Source: Bacteroidales bacterium (lineage in GTDB: Bacteria; Bacteroidota; Bacteroidia; Bacteroidales; JAADJA01). Taken from it: a stretch of DNA of 55,834 nt. The notes below the pieces were generated by a model. It had not been told where the DNA came from. It worked only from the letters and a program-made list of their open reading frames with translations, and did no database searches. Positions 41,517 to 50,026 of the stretch are shown here, in pieces. The stretch covers positions 1 to 55,834 of the forward strand of contig JAIOZL010000033.1 in NCBI GenBank assembly GCA_021740645.1. Reading direction: 5' to 3'. The translations under genes were made by a program, and so were the position numbers. Positions within the stretch are counted from its first letter, which is position 1; each line of letters opens with the position of its first letter.

Positions 41517-44102
41517 CTAGTCCTCATATACATCTGGGGTTTCAATATTGACCTGGTTTTCATTTTCAGGTATACCCGCTCCACAAGGAGCATTCCATGC
41601 TCTGAATTTTGAACCACCAGTTACTTGAAAGCCAGTAGTTAAAGTGACCTTATTGGCTGCTTTAAAATAACCTTCCTGTCCAACACCCTGATCAAACACA
41701 CGATAAGAAGTGATATAATCACTAGCCTGGTAATAACTGTACCCGGCAGCAGCAGTCCCCGCAAGTGTCCAGCTGGTAGTACAATCAGTGTAGGTAGATG
41801 ATCTCCAGAGGCCACGGCCATAAGTTCCCGCAGTAATTAGCTCTGCGGTTTGATGAATTTCCAGGTCAAACACGGGTACAGTAGGCAACCAGTTTCCGAA
41901 GGGAATCCATTCTCCTAAATTTAAATCTCTATAAAAAACACCTATGTCAGTTCCAATGTATACCGCATCATCAGGAGCACCATTATTATCTTCAAAGGCA
42001 ATACAGTTGACAATAATATTTGGTAAGGCCCCTGTCATATTTACCCATGAAACTCCTGCATTTCCTGAACGGTAAACTTTTTCTCCGTCATTAAATCCCC
42101 CCAGGGTAACCCAAACTTCAGGAGAGTTATCAGGGTTAATGGTAATTCCGGTAATTGTATAACCCGGAAGTCCGGCACTTATATTCGACCAGGTTGCCCC
42201 AGCATCAGTGGTCATTACAATAGTGCTTCCGCTGGATGCGTAAACCCTGCTTGTATTATTAGTCCCATGAGCTATGGCGCCACTACCACTATATGAGGTT
42301 ACAAGACTCCACGTACTTCCCCCATTTGTACTTTTATATATGTCAGAATACCCTGCATAGATTATACTTGAATTACTTGGGTTCATCACATAGGGAGTAA
42401 CCCAGGAACCTGAAGAACCTGAGGGTTTAATACTTGAGCTGGTGGATCCACCATTAGTTGATTTACGCAAACCACCATTCTGGGAACTAAAATACATTAT
42501 GTTTGAATTAGAATGATCGATCATACAATCCATACCATCAGCACCATACATATGTGTAACAGAGGTACCTCCACTCCAATTATTAGAACCATTATCCTGA
42601 GTACCTCCAATAATTAAACTGGTAGTTGCAGGCGTACTGGCAATCTTATAGAACTGCATGGGATTCAGGCCGGATGAGAGATCCGTCCAGGTTTCTCCAT
42701 GATCTATTGACCTGAAGATGCCTCCATCACTTCCACAATAAAGATAATTATTAAGTGTATTATATTTAAGTTCATGAATATCTGCGTGTGAGTATTCTAA
42801 TCCATAAGCGGATGCCGTACCAGTATTCCAATGTGTTTTAATTGTGAAACTGAGTCCAAAATCGACAGATTTCCAAACATTAATCCCACCTGTGATAACA
42901 TCAGCAACGTCGATTGGTGATATCGCGATTGCCAGATCATAGGTATACTGGGAGGAAGTTCCTGATCCGTCGACGGAACTATTCAAAATATTAGGAGTAT
43001 CCGTTTTGAGACCAAAGTTTAATCCACTATCAAAAGAGCGGTATACACCCTTAAATTGTCCACTAGCAGGTCCGCCCGGTCCGGAAAGGAGATAAACATA
43101 TGAGGAATTGTTGGGAGTTACACCAATCTCCATTCGGGAGGTACCTGTAGGTACACCAGATGTGATCGAAGTCCAGTTCAATCCATTATCAGTAGAACGT
43201 TTGAAACTACTTCCGCTCAGGTACATCGTATTGGGATCTCCCGGTTTGAATTCGCAATCCCTCCAGCTTCCGGTATCTTCTTCATCCCAGCTTAAGCCAG
43301 CGTTAGAAGTTCTGAACAAACCAGTATTGGTAACAGCGAAGAGTATGTTGGAATTACTGGGATGCATCAGCAGTTTATAGCCCTGCACATTATTGGTAAT
43401 ATCCCAGGATAAACCGGTTGTTGCCCACGTAGTTCCACCATTGGTAGACTTCAGGACACCGATTGATTTGGTATCCCCACCATCACCATCTCCGGTAAGA
43501 ATATAGATATTATTGGCATTATTGTATTGAACAACAATTCCCGAAACCCCTATGGCAGGTAAACCATCACAAAGGTTTGTCCAGGTAGTTCCACCGTTTG
43601 TTGTTCTCCACATTCCACCAGAAGGGGCACCTACATAAAATATATTTGCATTTGTGGGATGGAAGGCCACACAGTTGATCCGTCCAATGCCTGGATTATA
43701 CCCTGAGGTTCCATTTATCCAACTTGTAGGTCCAAGTTGATACCATGATCCATTGGTAACTTCAGGATCATCCGTTTCTATAGGTAAAGGTTTTTGAATG
43801 CCATCAAATCCCATGTATTGCTGGTAAGCATTCCAGTTCATCATGCTATGATTCGTTACTTTTCCATCAGGAGTCAGCCTGTTTTGGTTTAGATATTCCC
43901 AGCGTTTCCACTGCTTGTATCCAGAACCCCGGCCTTTATCCTTATCGGCAAAGTAGTCCTCAGCTTGTTGCTGTATGGTTGCAAAGTCGTCTGTTTGGGC
44001 ATTTAACCAGATATCCGAAACGGCATCCAATTGCTGACCATAAACATTTCCCATCCAACCTACTATTAATAAGACAAGGAAATTTATTATTATTTTTTTC
44101 AT
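41517..44102 (-). CDS. Large secreted BNR/sortilin-type beta-propeller protein
   Basis: An 861-residue exported protein. After the signal peptide (KIIINFLVLLIVGWMGNVYG) a segment with PSGGMWRTTNGGTTW starts a series of BNR/VPS10-like repeats with the S-T-(N/D)-x-G-x-x-W core (KSTNGGTTW, RTSNAGLSW, RSTDNGLNW, RSIDHGETW, KSTNGGSTW, MTTDAGATW, RSGNAGVSW), spread over about residues 150-730, enough for two propellers. The end contains NKVTLTTGFQVTGGSKFRAW, the three-coathanger-type strand motif seen near T9SS cargo C-termini. Similar proteins are annotated as BNR-repeat glycosyl hydrolases, but no catalytic Asp box chemistry can be assigned. Start: ATG at 44102, 18 bases inside the longest frame, giving a clean signal. 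Confidence 0.82.
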   Translation of the reverse strand: MKKIIINFLVLLIVGWMGNVYGQQLDAVSDIWLNAQTDDFATIQQQAEDYFADKDKGRGSGYKQWKRWEYLNQNRLTPDGKVTNHSMMNWNAYQQYMGFDGIQKPLPIETDDPEVTNGSWYQLGPTSWINGTSGYNPGIGRINCVAFHPTNANIFYVGAPSGGMWRTTNGGTTWTNLCDGLPAIGVSGIVVQYNNANNIYILTGDGDGGDTKSIGVLKSTNGGTTWATTGLSWDITNNVQGYKLLMHPSNSNILFAVTNTGLFRTSNAGLSWDEEDTGSWRDCEFKPGDPNTMYLSGSSFKRSTDNGLNWTSITSGVPTGTSRMEIGVTPNNSSYVYLLSGPGGPASGQFKGVYRSFDSGLNFGLKTDTPNILNSSVDGSGTSSQYTYDLAIAISPIDVADVITGGINVWKSVDFGLSFTIKTHWNTGTASAYGLEYSHADIHELKYNTLNNYLYCGSDGGIFRSIDHGETWTDLSSGLNPMQFYKIASTPATTSLIIGGTQDNGSNNWSGGTSVTHMYGADGMDCMIDHSNSNIMYFSSQNGGLRKSTNGGSTSSSIKPSGSSGSWVTPYVMNPSNSSIIYAGYSDIYKSTNGGSTWSLVTSYSGSGAIAHGTNNTSRVYASSGSTIVMTTDAGATWSNISAGLPGYTITGITINPDNSPEVWVTLGGFNDGEKVYRSGNAGVSWVNMTGALPNIIVNCIAFEDNNGAPDDAVYIGTDIGVFYRDLNLGEWIPFGNWLPTVPVFDLEIHQTAELITAGTYGRGLWRSSTYTDCTTSWTLAGTAAAGYSYYQASDYITSYRVFDQGVGQEGYFKAANKVTLTTGFQVTGGSKFRAWNAPCGAGIPENENQVNIETPDVYED

Positions 44103-44147
44103 TTTATTATCTTTTATCATTTAAATAAAGCTGATACATATATCCGA

Positions 44148-44651
44148 TTATTTTCCGGAAGGACCCGGTGAAGGTTGAGTATTCGTCCCCTTCATACTGT
44201 GATAGTTTATTATATTATCGGATTTAGCAGGTTGTGCTTGTGTAGCAGGCCCTTTCATACTATGGTAGTTAAGGGTATTCTCTGCCTTTTCAGGTTGAGG
44301 TTGGGTACCAGTTTGACCTACTTGAGCAGAAGTTTGAATTACTTCCTTCGGCAAAACTTCTTCCCTTTCCTCAGCGGGTTCGGGTTTCCAGGGAGCTTGC
44401 ACAAATTCAGGTTGTGATTCCTCTTTTTGGTCTATTACCGGCTCTGCATGCGCGGGAGCCCCCAATACTGCTATTTTCAGTTGTTCTATTTCCTCTGCAC
44501 TCAGTTTGGGATCCATAGAAATAAGCTCATCAACAGCTTGTTGTTGGTCGGCTGTTAACGTAGGTTTTTCTATTGCCGCATTCTGAGCATAACTGGTTCC
44601 TAAGAAACCAACTATCATCAGAAGACAGAATATTATTACTAATTTTTTCAT
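44148..44651 (-). CDS. Small secreted protein with NYHSMKG repeats
   Basis: A 167-residue exported protein I do not recognise. The signal peptide is KKLVIIFCLLMIVGFLGTSYA, then a short helical domain (LTADQQQAVDELISM, then LSAEEIEQLKIAVLG). The rest is Pro/Glu/Gln-rich and low in complexity. Near the C-terminus the unit NYHSMKG occurs twice, each preceded by a Lys- or Ala-rich stretch, spaced about 19 residues apart, suggesting a short tandem binding peptide. It lies 27 and 25 bases from its neighbours and so belongs to the four-gene block. The ATG at 44651 is used in place of an upstream one at 44675, which would add eight residues before the signal. Confidence 0.68.
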   Translation of the reverse strand: MKKLVIIFCLLMIVGFLGTSYAQNAAIEKPTLTADQQQAVDELISMDPKLSAEEIEQLKIAVLGAPAHAEPVIDQKEESQPEFVQAPWKPEPAEEREEVLPKEVIQTSAQVGQTGTQPQPEKAENTLNYHSMKGPATQAQPAKSDNIINYHSMKGTNTQPSPGPSGK

Positions 44652-44700
44652 TGTACTGAATTTTAATTTATACATTAATTAAATAAGGCAATCCCAGGAA

Positions 44701-46122
44701 TTACTTCTCTATTGAAGTATTTTCTGCTTTAAGGGCTTTCACCTCATTTTGCAGTTCCTGTATCAATTTACCCTGTTCAATTGTATAAAGTGTCAATTCT
44801 TCTACTTTTTCCAGTACACGTTTTTGCATATCAGCCACATTAAATCCATTCGCTTCAACTTCAACAGCTGGGGGAAGACCTGGTAAGTGGTTATTTTCTT
44901 TAATGCTTGATTCCAATTCTTCAAGACTCATTAAATTGTAGTCCGCATGAAATACATAATCCGGCCAGCTTCCGGCATCCTGAACCAATACTTCTTCACA
45001 AGCGATATTTCCATTTACTGAAAGGGCATATCCTGTAGCAGCGGTTGTGGTTCCAATACGAAGGTCCCCACTGATGTAGGTTGAGCCAATTAATTGAGCA
45101 GCCCAGTTAGTAGTACCTCCAGAGGCATAGCCATATAACCCTACGCGTGTTCCTGCGGTACCAGAGGAATAACCATATACTCCAATGACAGTTCCTGTAT
45201 ATCCACCGCCATTACCGAAGCCATAAGTACCTCTGTAACCACCTTCACCATAAACACCATAACCGTAACCGTCAACAGGAGTTGATATCCCATAAACAGC
45301 TCTTGTATCAATGAAGTTATCGTGATTCACTTCAACGGTTAACACATTAGAGCCATAATCACTTGCACCATCAGTTAGGTTATTATTTGCCAATATATGA
45401 ACCCGTCCTTTAAAATATCCGGCATAGTTTATAGAAGCACTATCTGCATCAGCATAAATAGCATTATTGGTGTTCGTACTTGATCCGTCAGCTATAAATA
45501 GACCGCCATAGTTAGAGGCATCAGTATCATCTGTCCAACCTAGAACACCGGCGCCATCAAATCCATTGTCAGGCTTTACACCCAAAACACCCACATTAAA
45601 AACTGAAGTAGGAACTCCCATAGCTGAAGGAGATAAAACACCCAACATACCATCGGCAAATATGAAACTGCCGGATTCATCTGTACCTTTTACAGCAGCT
45701 TTACCAGTAACATAATGCATAGAATATAAGCCATGTCCGTCGGGAGTATCGGTACCAACACCAACATTACCGGTATTAAAATAAATATCCAGGCCATTGG
45801 CCATCCAGAATTGGTCACTTGCACGGCCAACTTTTTGCCAGGCAGCACCATCATAATAGTAATATCCGGGGTCACTATCCGTTTGATAAATAATTAATCC
45901 TGTTGCGGGTGCAGCAGGGCGGTTAGCAAAGGTCATGCGTGGGGCTAGTAAACCCATACCTGTTGCTTTTACATCCAACATCGCGGATGCAGCAGGTAAA
46001 CTATTGTCGCTGTTAATTGCAACCTGTGAATAAGAGATTCCGGTTACAAATAAGAAAACAACTATCAGAGCAGCCAATTTTATGAGTCTGCCCGATCCAA
46101 TTTGTGTAATTTTAGATTTCAT
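44701..46122 (-). CDS. Secreted tail-fibre-like protein with coiled-coil end
   Basis: A 473-residue exported protein. The signal peptide (about 12-33, LAALIVVFLFVTGISYSQ) precedes the common Bacteroidota start VAINSDNSLPAASAMLDVKATGMG. The middle is rich in G and Y with many short repeats (GVYGYSSG, GLYGYASGG, GVYGEGGY), resembling phage tail-fibre or adhesin shafts. The end has WPDYVFHADYNLMSLEELES and HLPGLPPAVEV, the segment placed before a chaperone-type tail, then a coiled coil (about 430-473). A self-trimerising surface fibre is inferred. It is the promoter-proximal gene of the block; the start ATG is 46122. A -7 box lies at 46166-46173. Confidence 0.78.
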   Translation of the reverse strand: MKSKITQIGSGRLIKLAALIVVFLFVTGISYSQVAINSDNSLPAASAMLDVKATGMGLLAPRMTFANRPAAPATGLIIYQTDSDPGYYYYDGAAWQKVGRASDQFWMANGLDIYFNTGNVGVGTDTPDGHGLYSMHYVTGKAAVKGTDESGSFIFADGMLGVLSPSAMGVPTSVFNVGVLGVKPDNGFDGAGVLGWTDDTDASNYGGLFIADGSSTNTNNAIYADADSASINYAGYFKGRVHILANNNLTDGASDYGSNVLTVEVNHDNFIDTRAVYGISTPVDGYGYGVYGEGGYRGTYGFGNGGGYTGTVIGVYGYSSGTAGTRVGLYGYASGGTTNWAAQLIGSTYISGDLRIGTTTAATGYALSVNGNIACEEVLVQDAGSWPDYVFHADYNLMSLEELESSIKENNHLPGLPPAVEVEANGFNVADMQKRVLEKVEELTLYTIEQGKLIQELQNEVKALKAENTSIEK

Positions 46123-46165
46123 ACAATACATTTTTAGGAATTAGATTAGATATAGTTTTGTGTCA

Positions 46166-46173
46166 CAAATATA
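46166..46173 (-). promoter_or_regulatory. -7 promoter box (TATATTTG) of the secreted-protein block
   Basis: On the minus strand TATATTTG matches TAnnTTTG, 44 bases before the ATG at 46122. It lies between two GTGAC motifs in direct orientation. Confidence 0.55.
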
Positions 46174-46266
46174 GTCACACTAATTCAGAACTGTTTTAAA
46201 TAAATTGTTAATGATTTGTTAAAGAAGGAATAAGCAGCTTTAATGCTCCATAAAAAGGTGAATAAA

Positions 46267-46297
46267 AAAGGCCAACCGTTTTTACAGCTGGCCCTTT
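46267..46297 (-). terminator. Terminator of pepD
   Basis: On the minus strand GGCCA and TGGCC arms pair (46289-46293 with 46270-46274), flanked by A and T runs; 19 bases past the pepD stop. Confidence 0.8.
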
Positions 46298-46315
46298 AAT
46301 TATTTTGAAAATGAA

Positions 46316-47776
46316 CTATTTAACAGGAATATTCTTTAAAGTATATACAAGAAAATCCCAGAATTTTTTAACTGTATCAATTTTCACTTTTTCATCCGGA
46401 GAGTGTGGAAATCGAATTGTTGGCCCAAAAGAGATCATATCCCAATGTGGATAAATTGCTCCTAAAATACCGCATTCCAGGCCTGCGTGGATTACCTTAA
46501 CTTCCGGGACTCTGCCAAAACTATCATTGTACACCTTTTTCATCGTTTCAAGAATCGGTGAATTTATGTCTGGTTTCCATCCGGGATAGGCCCCATGATG
46601 CTTGGCCTCAGCGCCATATTCTCTAAACACTTTACCAATATCTGCTGCTGCTTTATCGCGTTCTGCATCTACCGCACTACGTGTTAAAATGGCAATGGTA
46701 ATTTTTCCAGCCTCTGATTTAATAATTGCAAGGTTTGAGGATGTTTCCACCACATCAGGCATGTTTTCGTCCCATGCAATAACTCCATTCGGGCACTCTG
46801 AAACCGCATTATAGAAGTTGTTTTCGGTATTGGCATCGATAATTGAAGTGGGTTGTGAGGTTTTCTCGGTTGTGATTTTAACATCAGGCTCCGTGGCTTT
46901 ATACATCTTAGCCACGCTTTCATGCGCTTCCTTAATAAATTCAAGGAAATTATTTTCCTCTGCACCGGGAACCATAACGGTGGAAAAGGCCTCCCGGGGG
47001 ATGGCATTACGCAAACTTCCGGCATCAATGGAAGCCAACCGGATTCCAAATCGTTCGCAGGCATTGATCAGCGTTTTATTGAGAATAAGACAGGCATTGC
47101 CTTTTCCCAAATGAATGTCTAGTCCAGAATGGCCACCCTTTAACCCTGTTACACTAATTTTGTAAGCAATTGTCCCTGCAGGAACGGCTTCTTCCTTGTA
47201 ATTAAATACGGCAGTGGTATCCACTCCACCAGCACACCCGATATAAAGTTCGCCTTCATCTTCAGAGTCCATATTAAGTAATATATCTCCATCCAGAACA
47301 CCTGGCTGTAAATTTTCAGCCCCTGTCATTCCGGTTTCTTCATCCATAGTAAAAAGAGCTTCCACCGGGCCATGTTTCAGGTCTTTGGCTTCCAGCACGG
47401 CCATGGCAGCAGCCACACCCATTCCGTTATCTGAACCTAATGTTGTGCCTTTAGCAGTAACCCACTCACCATCAATGTAAGCGTCAATAGGATCGTTTAG
47501 AAAATCATGTTTGGTAGCACTGTTTTTCTGGGGGACCATGTCGAGGTGGCCCTGTAAAATAACTCCTTTACGGTTTTCCATTCCCGGAGTTGCAGGCTTT
47601 TTGATAATCACATTACCCACGGTATCCACAATCGTTTCAAGACCAAGGTCCTCACCGAATTTTTTCACAAAGGCTATAACCCTTGCTTCATTTTTTGAAG
47701 GGCGGGGAATTTGGGTTAAACTGTAAAAATGTTTCCAGACTGATTTGGGTTCTAAATTTAATATTTCCTTACTCAT
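46316..47776 (-). CDS. pepD: Aminoacyl-histidine dipeptidase (M20C)
   Basis: A 486-residue cytosolic dimetal dipeptidase that cleaves Xaa-His dipeptides such as carnosine. The motifs are complete: H77-L-D79 in LQGHLDMVPQK, D116 in LGSDNGMGVAAAMAVLE, the catalytic E146-E147 in MDEETGMTGAENL, a metal-binding Asp in MDSEDEGE, and C-terminal HAGLECGI and FGPTIRFPHSPDE. Length is normal for PepD. A transcription unit of its own: terminators on both sides (46267-46297 and 47852-47884). No signal peptide, so it works on imported dipeptides. Confidence 0.94.
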   Translation of the reverse strand: MSKEILNLEPKSVWKHFYSLTQIPRPSKNEARVIAFVKKFGEDLGLETIVDTVGNVIIKKPATPGMENRKGVILQGHLDMVPQKNSATKHDFLNDPIDAYIDGEWVTAKGTTLGSDNGMGVAAAMAVLEAKDLKHGPVEALFTMDEETGMTGAENLQPGVLDGDILLNMDSEDEGELYIGCAGGVDTTAVFNYKEEAVPAGTIAYKISVTGLKGGHSGLDIHLGKGNACLILNKTLINACERFGIRLASIDAGSLRNAIPREAFSTVMVPGAEENNFLEFIKEAHESVAKMYKATEPDVKITTEKTSQPTSIIDANTENNFYNAVSECPNGVIAWDENMPDVVETSSNLAIIKSEAGKITIAILTRSAVDAERDKAAADIGKVFREYGAEAKHHGAYPGWKPDINSPILETMKKVYNDSFGRVPEVKVIHAGLECGILGAIYPHWDMISFGPTIRFPHSPDEKVKIDTVKKFWDFLVYTLKNIPVK

Positions 47777-47851
47777 TTTATTTTGAATTTATCTTTAATA
47801 ATTATATTGTTTCTAAGCGCTAAAATTACAACAAAATTGCCATTAGTGAAT

Positions 47852-47884
47852 AAAAAAAGGGTCGTCATGTGACAACCCTTTTAT
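47852..47884 (-). terminator. Terminator of the MFS transporter gene
   Basis: GGGTCGTC (47859-47866) and GACAACCC (47871-47878) pair except for one C-A mismatch around loop atgt; T run follows on the minus strand. Confidence 0.82.
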
Positions 47885-47900
47885 TTATCAGTATGTTCAA

Positions 47901-49289
47901 TTATTTTTCAATATTTGGTAATTCAAGGCCATATCCTTTCTTTTTGTCTTCCGCTTTAAGTGCCAATGCAATAATAATTGCAAAGAAACCAGTTGCGGCA
48001 AATATCATCATAGGAATAGTGTAATCATAAATAGGTTTTTCCCCATTAACGGTGGTTACATAATCAATGATACAATACTTATCAAGTACCCAACCAATTA
48101 ACAATGGCATTCCCATCAGGCCCCAGTTTTGAACCCAGAAAATTAATGCATAGGCCGTACCTAATTGCTTTTCAGGGATTATTTTAGGAACTGATGGCCA
48201 CATTGCTGATGGTACTAATGAAAAAGTTACTCCTAAAAATAAAATCAGTCCAATAGCTACAATATAGCTATCAAGGGCAGGAATGGAAAAAAAGATATGT
48301 ACGACTAAAAGAAAAATAGACCCGATTAACATAATGGTAGCTCCTTTTCCTTTTCTGTCGTAGAGGTTCCCAAAAAATGGAGTGAGTAAAATTGTTCCCA
48401 TGGGCAATAAACTTGGGATTGCTCCTGCAAATTTTTCACTCACGCTATACTTGTTAATCATAAGGTCAGTTGCGTAATAAAGGAATGGAAATACACCTGA
48501 GTAAAACAATACACATAATAAAGCGATAAGCCAAAATCCTTTATTCCTGATAATAAATAGAATATCTTTTAATTTAAATTCATCTTCTTCTGATATATCG
48601 TCCTTAATTCCTTCAGAAACTTCAAGTTTCTTGTCCATAAAGGTGTACCAGATAAAAGCAACAAAACCAGCAACCAATAAGCCAAGGCCTAACATAACAG
48701 GAGCAGAAATGTTTGGCATTCCATCTACCCCAAAAGCTCTTGCCATTGGCAAAGGGATAGCCAATGCTAATGCAGTACCCATACGTGCAGTAGCCATTTC
48801 AAGTCCCATGGCGAGGGCCATTTCCTTTCCTTTAAACCATTTTACAATAATCTTTGATACGGTAATTCCGGCAGCCTCTACACCTACACCAAAAATCCCA
48901 AAACCAAGGGCACCCACAGCAATTTGAGTTTTGAATCCAAATACGAGCCCTTCCATAGGAAAGACCTGCTCAATGGCTATATATTGCAATACTGTACCAA
49001 TGAGCATAGTTAAACTGGCACCAATTCCAGTAAAACGGACACCCATTTTATCAAGGATAATTCCGGCAAAAATCAGCATTAAGAAAAACACATTAAACCA
49101 ACCGTAAGCACTGTTCCAAATACCAAAGTCCTGGCTGCTCCAGTTAAGGTGTTCTTCAAGTAATGGTTTTAGAGGAGATATTACATAATTGATATAATAT
49201 CCGGTCATCATTGTAAAGGAAACCACGGCAAGTGCACCCCAACGGGCACCTTTCGAATCCCTTAAACTCTTTTTTATTGCTTCTGTCAT
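47901..49289 (-). CDS. Major facilitator superfamily (MFS) transporter
   Basis: A 462-residue inner-membrane transporter with about twelve hydrophobic segments in two halves joined by a charged loop (residues about 210-235, EGIKDDISEEDEFKLKD). The MFS loop-2 motif appears as GIILDKMGVRFTG, and a second copy as GNLYDRKGKG in the C-terminal half. The overall look is that of the oxalate/formate or sugar-phosphate antiporter branches, but substrate cannot be told. It is flanked by a terminator and has its own promoter, so it is a single-gene unit. The ATG at 49289 gives a short cytosolic N-terminus before TM1. Confidence 0.9.
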   Translation of the reverse strand: MTEAIKKSLRDSKGARWGALAVVSFTMMTGYYINYVISPLKPLLEEHLNWSSQDFGIWNSAYGWFNVFFLMLIFAGIILDKMGVRFTGIGASLTMLIGTVLQYIAIEQVFPMEGLVFGFKTQIAVGALGFGIFGVGVEAAGITVSKIIVKWFKGKEMALAMGLEMATARMGTALALAIPLPMARAFGVDGMPNISAPVMLGLGLLVAGFVAFIWYTFMDKKLEVSEGIKDDISEEDEFKLKDILFIIRNKGFWLIALLCVLFYSGVFPFLYYATDLMINKYSVSEKFAGAIPSLLPMGTILLTPFFGNLYDRKGKGATIMLIGSIFLLVVHIFFSIPALDSYIVAIGLILFLGVTFSLVPSAMWPSVPKIIPEKQLGTAYALIFWVQNWGLMGMPLLIGWVLDKYCIIDYVTTVNGEKPIYDYTIPMMIFAATGFFAIIIALALKAEDKKKGYGLELPNIEK

Positions 49290-49315
49290 GATTAAGTTGA
49301 ATTTATTATAGCCGA

Positions 49316-49345
49316 CGAAGATAATAAAAAACCCTTTTGAGCAAA
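49316..49345 (-). promoter_or_regulatory. Promoter of the MFS transporter gene
   Basis: On the minus strand TTTG (49345-49342), an 18-base spacer and TATCTTCG (49323-49316) resemble the Bacteroidota promoter with one mismatch in the -7 box, 27 bases before the ATG. Confidence 0.45.
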
Positions 49346-49390
49346 TGAATAATTATTTCTTTGGAGGTTTTCAATTTATACATATTTGCA

Positions 49391-50011
49391 TCAGGGGAAC
49401 AGATGTACGATATTCTTTGTGTCAAAAAAAGCTTCGCTAAAGAAATTTCTTATCCAATAAAGCCTGTAATTCATCCTTACTTCTTTTAACTCATCACTAA
49501 AATCGCCTCCCTTTAAATAAAGGATCCCATTTTCTATCTCGTTCTTATTATTTCTATTGATTAGCGGATCAACCCAGTTGCAAAACACAGGCAGCGCTGT
49601 CACGGCCCGGCTTATAATAAAATCAAACTGCGTCGAAAGGGTCTCTGCTCTTGCTTTTTCAAAACTGACATTCTTTAATTTCAGGGCTTCTGCAACCGCT
49701 TCAACCACGGCTACTTTTTTACCAATAGAATCGATCAGGTGAAATTTTACCTCCGGGAAAAAAATAGCCAGGGGTATTCCGGGAAATCCCCCCCCCGTGC
49801 CCACATCCAGGAGCTTAGTTCCGGGTGCAAATTGAATCACTTTGGCTAAGGACAGGGAATGCAAAACATGACGTTCGTATAACTGATCAATATCTTTGCG
49901 TGAAACAAGGTTGATTTTGTTGTTCCAATCTGTATAAAGGGGCCCCAGTTTCCTGAATTGATCAATTTGAAAAGGGGATAAATCAGGGAAGTATTTATGT
50001 AGGATTTCCAT
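49391..50011 (-). CDS. rsmG: 16S rRNA (guanine(527)-N7)-methyltransferase
   Basis: A 206-residue methyltransferase that modifies G527 of 16S rRNA in the 30S subunit. The family motifs are present: WNNKINLVSRKD (residues 29-40), ERHVLHSL (47-54), the AdoMet loop LLDVGTGGGFPGIPLA (67-82), DSIGKKVAVV, and the ISRAVTAL segment near the active site. Length matches bacterial RsmG. The ATG is 15 bases after the stop of the DUF3352-like gene, so the two may be cotranscribed. Loss of rsmG usually gives low-level streptomycin resistance in other bacteria; nothing here suggests loss. Confidence 0.95.
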   Translation of the reverse strand: MEILHKYFPDLSPFQIDQFRKLGPLYTDWNNKINLVSRKDIDQLYERHVLHSLSLAKVIQFAPGTKLLDVGTGGGFPGIPLAIFFPEVKFHLIDSIGKKVAVVEAVAEALKLKNVSFEKARAETLSTQFDFIISRAVTALPVFCNWVDPLINRNNKNEIENGILYLKGGDFSDELKEVRMNYRLYWIRNFFSEAFFDTKNIVHLFP

Positions 50012-50026
50012 AGGTAGGGTCTTTTG

